From Christiangramia sp. (GTDB taxonomy: Bacteria > Bacteroidota > Bacteroidia > Flavobacteriales > Flavobacteriaceae): a stretch of DNA of 13,423 nucleotides. Positions 1-6,293 of this stretch are shown in pieces. Within the stretch, counting starts at the first letter, position 1; every line of letters begins with the position of its first letter. The DNA lies in assembly GCA_024635735.1 (NCBI GenBank), contig JAGXII010000218.1, positions 1 through 13,423 of the forward strand, written 5' to 3'. The translations under genes were made by a program, and so were the position numbers. The notes below the pieces were generated by a model that was not told the DNA's origin, did no database searches, and saw nothing but the letters and a program-made list of their open reading frames with translations.

Positions 1-1
1 G

Positions 2-466
2 ACGGAACCAGGAGGATGGACTATGGGATTACTTGCTTTTGGAGAAACCCTGCCGTATCACGAAAATAAAATGACATTGAACTACGATAAGCTTGATGAT
101 TGGGGCTTACCTACTATTACCTTTGATGCCGAATTCAAGGAAAATGAACTTGAAATGAGAAAGGATATGAAGGAGCAGGCAGTTCAAATGCTGGAAAAAG
201 CAGGAGCTAAGGAAGTTTATTCTTATGATAGATTAGGAGCCCCCGGGCTTGGAATTCATGAAATGGGAACTGCCAGAATGGGACGTGATCCTAAAACTTC
301 GGTTTTAAATGGAAACAATCAGGTGCATACCGTTCCAAATGTTTACGTTACAGATGGCGCCTGTATGACTTCAGCATCCTGCGTGAATCCTTCTCTTACT
401 TATATGGCGTTAACAGCCAGAGCGGTGGATCATGCTTCTAAGAATTTTAAAAAATCCAACTCTTAA
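2..466 (+). CDS. GMC-family oxidoreductase, C-terminal part (5' end outside window)
   Basis: The reading frame is open from base 2 and continues upstream of the window, so this is the C-terminal 154 codons of a larger flavoprotein. GMC oxidoreductases use FAD to oxidise alcohol groups, often on sugars or sterols. The visible part matches the GMC C-terminal domain: HEMGTARMG (His codon at 257-259) corresponds to the active-site HxxGTxxMG segment, VPNVYVTDGA is the FAD-domain return strand, and CVNPSLTYMALTARA (Asn codon at 386-388) carries the second active-site position of the His/Asn pair. The stop is TAA at 464-466. The next gene starts 12 nt later and encodes a gluconate 2-dehydrogenase subunit 3-like protein, a usual partner of membrane-associated GMC dehydrogenases in Bacteroidota. 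That pairing suggests a periplasmic sugar or polyol dehydrogenase rather than a cytoplasmic oxidase. The FAD-binding N-terminus and any Tat signal cannot be seen, and the substrate is unknown. Confidence 0.9.
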   Translation, partial: TEPGGWTMGLLAFGETLPYHENKMTLNYDKLDDWGLPTITFDAEFKENELEMRKDMKEQAVQMLEKAGAKEVYSYDRLGAPGLGIHEMGTARMGRDPKTSVLNGNNQVHTVPNVYVTDGACMTSASCVNPSLTYMALTARAVDHASKNFKKSNS

Positions 467-478
467 AATCAAAGAATT

Positions 479-1123
479 ATGGACAGAAGAAAAGCATTAA
501 AAAATATAGGACTGGGAGCAGGGATTTTAATCGTTGGACCCAGTACCTTAAGTTTACTTCAAAGTTGTAAAAATGAACCGGAATATGATTGGCAACCAGT
601 CTTTTTAAGCGCTTCCCATGGATTCGCTTTGAAAAAGATCCTGGATATAATTATTCCTAAGACCGATACTCCCGGAGCTTCCGACCTAAATATTGCACAA
701 TTTATCGATTCATATATGAATGAGGTTGCAGATATTGATCGCAGGGAAAAATTCCAGCAATCTGCTTCTGCTTTTGCTCAGGCATTTGAAAAGGAATTTG
801 ATAAAAGTCATGACGAAGGAAGTGATGAGGAATTCGAGAATATTATTAAAAAGTACCTTAAGGCCAGTCCAGCTGAGCAAGATGAGTATGTAAAAAGAAA
901 CACCGAAACTCAGGATGCTCAGGGTGTAGAATCTGAAACTAAGATAGATGCCGATGCGGGAGCGTATGCATATCTCACCAGTGTTCGTGAACTTGGAATC
1001 TGGGCCTGGAAAAATAGTGAAGAGATAGGAGAGAATGTAATGTGGTATGATCCTATCCCGGGAGAATACATCCCCTGTGGCCCTGTGGAAGAACTTGGAA
1101 ATGGCAAGGCAATGTCACTTTAA
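479..1123 (+). CDS. Gluconate 2-dehydrogenase subunit 3 family protein, Tat-type lipoprotein
   Basis: A 214-residue protein resembling the gluconate 2-dehydrogenase subunit 3 family, the small partner of a GMC-type FAD subunit in periplasmic sugar dehydrogenases. The N-terminus has a twin-arginine motif (DRRKALK, residues 2-8), a hydrophobic segment (about 10-27) and a lipobox LLQSC with Cys30. This suggests folded export through Tat followed by lipid anchoring. The mature part contains the family-like segment LKKILDIIIPKTDTPGASDLNIAQF (quoted here in two parts: LKKILDIIIPKTDTPGA, then SDLNIAQF) and an aromatic C-terminal region with ELGIWAWKN, VMWYDPIPGEYIPCGP. No haem-binding CxxCH is present, so electrons probably pass to a separate cytochrome. 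It lies 12 nt after the GMC gene, probably in the same operon, and a terminator follows 7 nt after the stop. The start fits because the signal begins immediately; the upstream sequence is A-rich without a clear Shine-Dalgarno. The family call is from motif memory, not a search. Confidence 0.85.
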   Translation: MDRRKALKNIGLGAGILIVGPSTLSLLQSCKNEPEYDWQPVFLSASHGFALKKILDIIIPKTDTPGASDLNIAQFIDSYMNEVADIDRREKFQQSASAFAQAFEKEFDKSHDEGSDEEFENIIKKYLKASPAEQDEYVKRNTETQDAQGVESETKIDADAGAYAYLTSVRELGIWAWKNSEEIGENVMWYDPIPGEYIPCGPVEELGNGKAMSL

Positions 1124-1130
1124 ATAACCT

Positions 1131-1164
1131 GCAAAAAACCCCAATTTTTATTGGGGTTTTTTGT
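1131..1164 (+). terminator. Intrinsic terminator after the GMC/subunit 3 unit
   Basis: A perfect 13-bp stem (left arm 1133-1145, right arm 1150-1162) closes a TTTT loop, with one extra C-G pair and one G-T wobble possible outside. The core is CCCCAAT/ATTGGGG flanked by A6 and T6, so it could work in either direction. It starts 7 nt after the stop at 1121-1123 and separates the oxidoreductase unit from the SusCD locus. No minus-strand gene is seen to use it from the other side. Confidence 0.92.
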
Positions 1165-1360
1165 AGGTCTAAAGGTTATTTATTTTAACATTTTAAAAAT
1201 TATTAACAATCCTTTGACAACTAAATCTCTTGCAGAAATTTTTATTTTTTGGTAACATGCCTGAAATAATTTGCGGAAATCTCAAAATTATCCTTGCATA
1301 GTTCATTTAAGTAAGAAATAAGTCCTATTTTCTATGACATATAGGGATATCTAATTAAAA
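1165..1360. other. AT-rich intergenic DNA without recognisable gene
   Basis: This is the upstream part of the 357-nt gap between the oxidoreductase unit and susC. It is strongly AT-rich and has no convincing ORF, RNA gene or hairpin. A TTGACA-like string at 1214-1219 and a T-run near 1241-1250 were considered as promoter elements but have wrong spacing. It may hold binding sites for an activator of the SusCD genes, but nothing specific can be supported. Confidence 0.5.
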
Positions 1361-1411
1361 TTTAACGAAATCGTTTTCGTTAAATAATTAAGACTTTCTT
1401 TTTTCGTTAAC
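1361..1411. promoter_or_regulatory. Operator-like inverted repeat plus extra half-site upstream of susC
   Basis: TTTAACGAAA (1361-1370) and TTTCGTTAAA (1375-1384) are perfect reverse complements around the spacer TCGT. A nested smaller palindrome AACGA-AA-TCGTT lies at 1364-1375. The 10-mer TTTTCGTTAA occurs exactly at 1374-1383 and again at 1401-1410, a 27-nt step, so there are three related half-sites in 51 bp. The repeat centre is about 108 nt before the susC start codon. This geometry fits a dimeric transcription factor with an additional half-site near the promoter. No regulator gene is present in the window, so its family is unknown. A chance palindrome in AT-rich DNA is possible, but the CG cores and the third copy make that less likely. 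Confidence 0.55.
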
Positions 1412-1431
1412 AATAATTTTATATAATTTTA
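1402..1431 (+). promoter_or_regulatory. Possible Bacteroidota-type promoter for susC
   Basis: TAATTTTA at 1424-1431 matches five of the six fixed positions of the Bacteroidota -7 element TAnnTTTG. TTTC at 1402-1405 matches three of four bases of the -33 TTTG, with 18 nt between the two. Transcription would begin near 1437, giving a leader of roughly 45 nt. An identical TAATTTTA also occurs at 1414-1421 with a poorer upstream partner, so the assignment is tentative. The -33 element would lie inside the third operator half-site. Confidence 0.3.
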
Positions 1432-1480
1432 TCAATGTTGTGAGCTTTAAATTAAACTATTCCAACTAAAACTAAATCTT

Positions 1481-4400
1481 ATGAGAAAAATTATTTTCAG
1501 GAGCCTTTTGTGTGCTGTAGCCCTACTGTCCTTCAGCATGGTGAAAGCGCAAACTGTATCCGGAACAGTGGTAGACGAAAGTGGTCCTCTGCCCGGTGTA
1601 AACGTTTCCGTTAAGGGAACTTCAAATGGGACCACTACCGATTTCGATGGGAACTACACTATTAATAATGTACCGAATGATGCCATTCTGGTATTTAGTT
1701 TTATAGGTTTTGAAACCCAGGAGATAGCAGTAAGTGACCGTTCTACTATTGATGTGAATATGGTGACGGATGCCTCTGAATTAGAAGAGGTAGTACTTAT
1801 TGGTTATGGGCAGACGACCGTTAGAGATGCTACAGGTGCCGTATCTTCGGTATCCTCAGAAGAATTTAATAAAGGAAATATCTCATCCCCTGAAGAATTG
1901 ATCCAGGGTAAAACTGCCGGGGTTCAAATTACTCAGGCGAGTGGTGAGCCTGGTGCGGGAATTGCGCTACGTATTCGTGGTACTACATCTGTTCGTTCCA
2001 ATAACAACCCGTTATTTGTGGTTGACGGAGTTCCTCTTGCTGGTGACGATACTGCTGCCGGTACAGGAGATCTTGGTGTGGGATCCAGTTCTGCAAGAAA
2101 CCCTTTAAACTTCCTTAACCCAAGTGATATTGAAAGTATAAGTGTTTTAAAAGATGCTTCTGCTACCGCAATTTATGGTTCCAGAGGAGCTAATGGTGTT
2201 GTGATTATTCAAACTAAATCAGGACGTGGTGCCCGTGGAGGAGCTTTTTCTTATGATGCTTCTGTGAGTATCGCCAATACTGCTAATGAATATGATCTTT
2301 TAAACCGGGAACAATTCCTGGATGCTGTTGAACAGTATGGAGGCGATAGAGAAGCTCAGGATTTTGGAGGTAATACAGACTGGCAGGATGTAATAACCAG
2401 AACTGCTATTTCTCAAAATCATGCTTTATCTTATATGAATAGCTATAACACAGGGAACTTAAGATTTTCTCTTGGTTATAATGATATTGAAGGTGTTGTT
2501 GAAAACTCTCAATTAGAGCGTTTAACAGGTAGATTGAATGCTAACCAACGCTTTTTTGATGATAAATTGAATCTGGCTTTACAGATGACTTTATCGAATG
2601 TAAAAGATATGGCTGCACCAATTAGTAATAATGCCGGTTCAACGGGAGATTTACTTGGTGCTGCATATTATGCGAACCCAACATGGCCTAATGAACTGGA
2701 TTTTGATCCAATTGGAAATAACATCAACCCACTTCAGATTCTGGAGTATGTTCAGGATGAGACGGAAACCAATAGAGTACTATTGAATTTTTCAGCAGAT
2801 TATGACATTTTCGAAGATTTGAACGCTAAGGTTACTTTAGGTTACGATAGATCTAAATCTGAAAAAACGGCTGTAGTTTCAGGAAACATTGTTGGTCTTG
2901 CTAATGGTGCTCCCGGAAATGGGAGAGGTTTACTTAATGATTTGGAAGCAACTAACAAGCTTTTGGATTTTGTACTGAACTACGAAAAAGAATTCGAGAA
3001 TTCTAATATATCAGCTCTTTTAGGTTATTCCTTCCAGGATTTCCATAGAGAAGGAAGGTACGCAAGTGCTTTTGGGTTCGAATCTACAGATATGGATCGT
3101 ATGTCCAGTCAGTTTAGAAATGACCTGAACAACCTTGAGGGTTCAATAAATCAATCATATCAGCAATTAAGATATAGCGATTCAGGATTTCTTATAGACG
3201 CTTTATTCCCTGAAATTGTTACAGGAGTTTCTTTAACAGCTCCATCTAATATTAGTACAAGAACTATTACAAGTGGTATTTTTGATAATACCGATGAGTT
3301 ACAATCGTTCTTTACAAGGGTGAATTACAGCCTTATGGATAAGTATTTATTCACTTTCACCATGAGAGCAGATGGATCGTCTAGATTTGGACCTGAAAAC
3401 AGATATGGTTATTTCCCGTCAGCTGCTTTTGCATGGAAAATCGACCAGGAAGATTTTGCTCCTGAAACCCTATCAACTCTTAAACTACGTTTAGGTTACG
3501 GTATTACTGGTAACCAGGAAGGTTTAGGATATGGAAACTTTACTACAAGACGTATTCTTAACGGGTACGGTATTGACAACGGAGGAGCTATTAACGGTGG
3601 TGGTTTAGGAACTGCCGGTTTCGCGAATCCTAATTTAAAATGGGAGGAAACTGCTCAAGGAAACATTGGTGTTGACTTTGGGTTTATGGCTGACAGGTTA
3701 TCTGGTAGTGTAGATGTTTACTACAAAGACACTAAGGATTTACTTTTATTGGCTCAAAATGCACAGCCTAGTCCAACTCCATACTCATTTACCAATATTG
3801 ACGGGAACGTAATAAATAAAGGTATTGAGTTTGCTATTGACTATGACTTGTTTGATAACGAAGACTTTTTCTGGAATTTTGGATTTAATATTTCATATAA
3901 TGACAACGAACTTCAAAATTTCGATGGTCTAATTGAAACTGCTCAAATTTCAGGACAGGGTCTTACAGGTGCATTTGCTCAGTTACTTGCAGAAGGACGT
4001 CCTTTATTCTCTTACTATCTAAGAGAGTTCGCAGGGTATGATGAAAATGGAATTTCTATTTATCCTAACGGAGATCAACAGCAATTCGTAGATAAAAGTG
4101 CATTACCTACTACTAACTTAGGTATCAATACAAGAGCTGAGTATAAGAATTTTGATGCATCATTGTTCTTTGCTGGACAGTATGGTCATTATATCTATAA
4201 TAACACTGCGAACGCATTCTTTACTGCAGGTAGTATTAATAGTGGTAGAAATGTTACCACAGATGTTGTAACAAGCGGAGAATCTCCGGCAAACGCACCA
4301 GATGTTTCTACAAGATTCCTTGAAAAAGGAGACTTCCTGAGACTTCAGAACGCAAGTGTTGGATATACTTTTGAATTAAGTGAAAATTCTTTCCTTAAAA

Positions 4401-4573
4401 ACTTAAGACTGTATGTTAACGGACAGAACTTATTCGTAATCACAGATTATAGTGGACTCGATCCTGAGGTAAATACTCAAACACCTCTGAATGGATTACC
4501 AACTGCCGGTATTGACTATACTTCATTCCCTAGACCGAGAACATTCACTTTTGGTTTAAATGCTAAATTCTAA
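1481..4573 (+). CDS. SusC/RagA-family TonB-dependent outer-membrane transporter
   Basis: A 1,030-residue outer-membrane transporter that, in this family, pairs with a SusD lipoprotein to capture and import oligosaccharides, peptides or other large nutrients using TonB energy. Residues 1-23 form a Sec signal peptide ending VKA, with cleavage likely before Gln24. Residues about 25-98 are a carboxypeptidase-D-regulatory-like domain (VSGTVVDESGPLPGVNVSVKG, then FDGNYTI). The TonB-box-like segment ELEEVVLIGYG follows at 100-110. The plug spans about 115-248 and shows the SusC signatures LRIRGTTS, NNPLFVVDGVP, SISVLKDASATAIYGSRGAN and GVVIIQTKSG. The rest is the beta-barrel, ending in the outer-membrane-type strand TFTFGLNAKF with terminal Phe. 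Length is normal for the family. It is the first gene after the operator-like repeats and lies 7 nt before the susD start. No CAZyme lies nearby to suggest the substrate. Confidence 0.97.
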   Translation: MRKIIFRSLLCAVALLSFSMVKAQTVSGTVVDESGPLPGVNVSVKGTSNGTTTDFDGNYTINNVPNDAILVFSFIGFETQEIAVSDRSTIDVNMVTDASELEEVVLIGYGQTTVRDATGAVSSVSSEEFNKGNISSPEELIQGKTAGVQITQASGEPGAGIALRIRGTTSVRSNNNPLFVVDGVPLAGDDTAAGTGDLGVGSSSARNPLNFLNPSDIESISVLKDASATAIYGSRGANGVVIIQTKSGRGARGGAFSYDASVSIANTANEYDLLNREQFLDAVEQYGGDREAQDFGGNTDWQDVITRTAISQNHALSYMNSYNTGNLRFSLGYNDIEGVVENSQLERLTGRLNANQRFFDDKLNLALQMTLSNVKDMAAPISNNAGSTGDLLGAAYYANPTWPNELDFDPIGNNINPLQILEYVQDETETNRVLLNFSADYDIFEDLNAKVTLGYDRSKSEKTAVVSGNIVGLANGAPGNGRGLLNDLEATNKLLDFVLNYEKEFENSNISALLGYSFQDFHREGRYASAFGFESTDMDRMSSQFRNDLNNLEGSINQSYQQLRYSDSGFLIDALFPEIVTGVSLTAPSNISTRTITSGIFDNTDELQSFFTRVNYSLMDKYLFTFTMRADGSSRFGPENRYGYFPSAAFAWKIDQEDFAPETLSTLKLRLGYGITGNQEGLGYGNFTTRRILNGYGIDNGGAINGGGLGTAGFANPNLKWEETAQGNIGVDFGFMADRLSGSVDVYYKDTKDLLLLAQNAQPSPTPYSFTNIDGNVINKGIEFAIDYDLFDNEDFFWNFGFNISYNDNELQNFDGLIETAQISGQGLTGAFAQLLAEGRPLFSYYLREFAGYDENGISIYPNGDQQQFVDKSALPTTNLGINTRAEYKNFDASLFFAGQYGHYIYNNTANAFFTAGSINSGRNVTTDVVTSGESPANAPDVSTRFLEKGDFLRLQNASVGYTFELSENSFLKNLRLYVNGQNLFVITDYSGLDPEVNTQTPLNGLPTAGIDYTSFPRPRTFTFGLNAKF

Positions 4574-4580
4574 AAAATTG

Positions 4581-6182
4581 ATGATGAAAAATTATAAATT
4601 AAGCTTAATTTGGGTCTCAGCACTTGCATTAGCCTTTAGCGCATGTACAGATCTCGAGATCGAAGAAACAGATTCCATTATCGTGAATCAAACAGGCGAG
4701 TTCACCGGAGTTTCCGATGTGGACGCAACGCTTAGCGGAATTTACGACGCGGTTAGGGGACAGCTTGAAAACCAGGCTAACCTTTACGCTCTAAACGAAG
4801 TTAGTTCAGATGAATTTCTGGTTCCAACCAGAGGAACTGACTGGGGTGATAATGGGGTTTGGAGAACACTACACCAACATTCATGGTCTCCTATTCACCC
4901 TTATGTAAGGGATGTATGGAATGAGCAAAACTCTAATGTTTTTAAAACAACAGAAGTTATAGATGCAAGAAGTAATCCTACTCCTCAGCAGGAAGCCGAG
5001 GCTAGATTCCTTAGAGCATTCAGTATGTTCTGGGTTATGGACCTTTATGGACAGGTTCCTTTCAGAGAGCCAGACCAAGGCATTGAAGTTGATCCAAAAG
5101 TATTTACCCGTCAGGAAGCTTTTGAATTTATTCTCAACGACCTTAATACTGCTGCTGCAAATCTAGGATCTGTATCACCAGGAGAAGGAACGAATAAAGC
5201 TACTAAAGCGGCCGTGCATTTTCTATTGGCTAAATTATATCTTAACAAGCATGTTTATTATGGAACCGGATCTCCCGATGCCTCAGATATGCAACAGGTT
5301 GTTAGCAATGTAGAGGCGATAGAAGCTATGGGCTTTGGTCTGGAAGAAGGTTATTTTGGAATATTTTCTCCAAAAGTGGATAATGAAACTATCTGGTATA
5401 CCAATTCCAGTACAGGTAACGTAATATGGGAAACCTTACACTATAACCAAACTACTCCTGCCAATACAGGTGGTGGTTGGAATGGATTTACAACTCTTGC
5501 AGAATTTTATGATCTTTTTGAAGGTGACCCTAACTCCAACTATGTTGGAGATGGTCAGGAAGAGAGAAGAGGTTTTGTTCCTAAGGAGGGAAGTCCTGTT
5601 GGAGTTGACTTTGATGGTGATGGTGAGCCTGATAATCTTGATGAAGATGAAGACGGAATTCTTGATGGTTCTCAAATTGGACTTGGATTCCTAATTGGTC
5701 AGCAATATGATTATGACGGTTCTAAACTTCAGGCTGAGATTGGTAAAGACCTGAGCTTTACGAGAGAATTACCTGGATTACTAGGAAATGACCAGAGTTC
5801 TGGTATTAGAATGTTGAAATATACCCCTACAAATGGTTCCTATGAAGGGCACCGAATCATTTTCAGATATGCTGATGCTTTATTGATGAAAGCTGAAGCC
5901 GCTCTTAATGGTGGTGGCGGAGACGCAACCGCAATAGTAAATGAATTAAGAGAAAAGCGTGAAGCAACTCCACTTTCTGCAGTTACCGCACAGAATATTC
6001 TTGATGAAAGAGGAAGAGAAATGTATGGTGAATTCTGGAGAAGAAATGATTTGATCCGTTTTGGTAAATTTACTGAAGCATGGGAATTCAAGGATAATAC
6101 AGAAGCTTTTAGGGTTCTGTATCCTATTCCTGCATCTGCGATTATTTCAAATCCGAATTTAACACAAAATGAAGGATATTAA
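4581..6182 (+). CDS. SusD/RagB-family nutrient-binding outer-membrane lipoprotein
   Basis: SusD-like lid protein that binds the substrate at the cell surface and delivers it to the adjacent SusC. From ATG 4581 it has 533 residues: a short basic start (MMKNYK), a hydrophobic segment and lipobox AFSAC, so it is a lipoprotein. An in-frame ATG at 4560 lies inside susC and would add seven residues before the signal; 4581 (or 4584) is preferred. Family signatures are GIYDAVRGQLENQ near the N-terminus, the TPR-type segment AEARFLRAFSMFWVMDLYGQ, and the C-terminal RIIFRYADALLMKAEAAL, ILDERGREMYGEFWRRNDLI and YPIPASAI. The odd part is an acidic, calcium-loop-like insert at about residues 343-363. A terminator hairpin follows the stop by 18 nt. 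Confidence 0.96.
   Translation: MMKNYKLSLIWVSALALAFSACTDLEIEETDSIIVNQTGEFTGVSDVDATLSGIYDAVRGQLENQANLYALNEVSSDEFLVPTRGTDWGDNGVWRTLHQHSWSPIHPYVRDVWNEQNSNVFKTTEVIDARSNPTPQQEAEARFLRAFSMFWVMDLYGQVPFREPDQGIEVDPKVFTRQEAFEFILNDLNTAAANLGSVSPGEGTNKATKAAVHFLLAKLYLNKHVYYGTGSPDASDMQQVVSNVEAIEAMGFGLEEGYFGIFSPKVDNETIWYTNSSTGNVIWETLHYNQTTPANTGGGWNGFTTLAEFYDLFEGDPNSNYVGDGQEERRGFVPKEGSPVGVDFDGDGEPDNLDEDEDGILDGSQIGLGFLIGQQYDYDGSKLQAEIGKDLSFTRELPGLLGNDQSSGIRMLKYTPTNGSYEGHRIIFRYADALLMKAEAALNGGGGDATAIVNELREKREATPLSAVTAQNILDERGREMYGEFWRRNDLIRFGKFTEAWEFKDNTEAFRVLYPIPASAIISNPNLTQNEGY
5607..5669 (+). other. Acidic calcium-loop-like insert within SusD
   Basis: This 21-codon stretch of the susD gene encodes DFDGDGEPDNLDED followed by EDGILDG. 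The spacing of Asp residues resembles thrombospondin type 3 or EF-hand-like calcium loops (DxDxDGxxD...DxDGxxD). Nine Asp and three Glu fall in 21 residues. Calcium binding is inferred from the pattern only. Confidence 0.65.
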
Positions 6183-6200
6183 TCTTTCGGATACTTATTT

Positions 6201-6229
6201 AAAAAGAGGGCGGTATCGCCCTCTTTTTT
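6201..6229 (+). terminator. Intrinsic terminator hairpin between susD and the first VCBS gene
   Basis: A perfect 12-bp stem (AAAAAGAGGGCG 6201-6212, CGCCCTCTTTTT 6217-6228) closes a GTAT loop and ends in a run of T. It starts 18 nt after the susD stop. Because the next gene is co-oriented only 65 nt beyond, it may act as a partial terminator that lowers transcription of the VCBS genes relative to susCD, or those genes may have their own promoter. No convincing promoter was found in 6230-6282. Confidence 0.9.
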
Positions 6230-6282
6230 ATTTGTATATTCTTATATTTAACCTTTCTTTAAGATACATCAGCATATCAAAC

Positions 6283-6288
6283 AGGAGG
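6283..6288 (+). promoter_or_regulatory. Strong Shine-Dalgarno AGGAGG of the first VCBS gene
   Basis: AGGAGG lies 5 nt before ATG 6294 and 8 nt before ATG 6297. It is a full consensus site, unlike the A-rich leaders of the other genes here. It rules out the in-frame TTG at 6291, which is only 2 nt away, and supports translation starting independently of susD. Confidence 0.7.
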
Positions 6289-6293
6289 AATTG

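Noticed and set aside
10..25. AGGAGG followed by ATG at 23, looking like a gene start
   Set aside because: The frame is open back to base 2 and encodes a GMC C-terminal domain that cannot stand alone. The AGGAGG is part of Gly-Gly-Trp codons, so the gene is truncated by the window edge, not started there.
1213..1258. TTGACA-like box at 1214-1219 with a T-rich stretch near 1241-1250 as a promoter
   Set aside because: The spacing fits neither a sigma-70 promoter nor the Bacteroidota -33/-7 pair, and the T-run does not match TAnnTTTG in register.
4560..4580. Earlier in-frame ATG for SusD at 4560, overlapping susC
   Set aside because: It would add seven residues before the signal peptide. MMKNYK directly before the hydrophobic run, 7 nt after the susC stop, is the more typical start.
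5436..5694. Open frames on both strands within susD around the acidic insert
   Set aside because: They are shadows of the GAT/GAA-rich codons encoding the acidic loop. The translations are low complexity and the SusD frame is intact.
6291..6293. TTG start for the first VCBS gene
   Set aside because: It is only 2 nt after AGGAGG, too close for initiation. ATG 6294 or 6297 has proper spacing.
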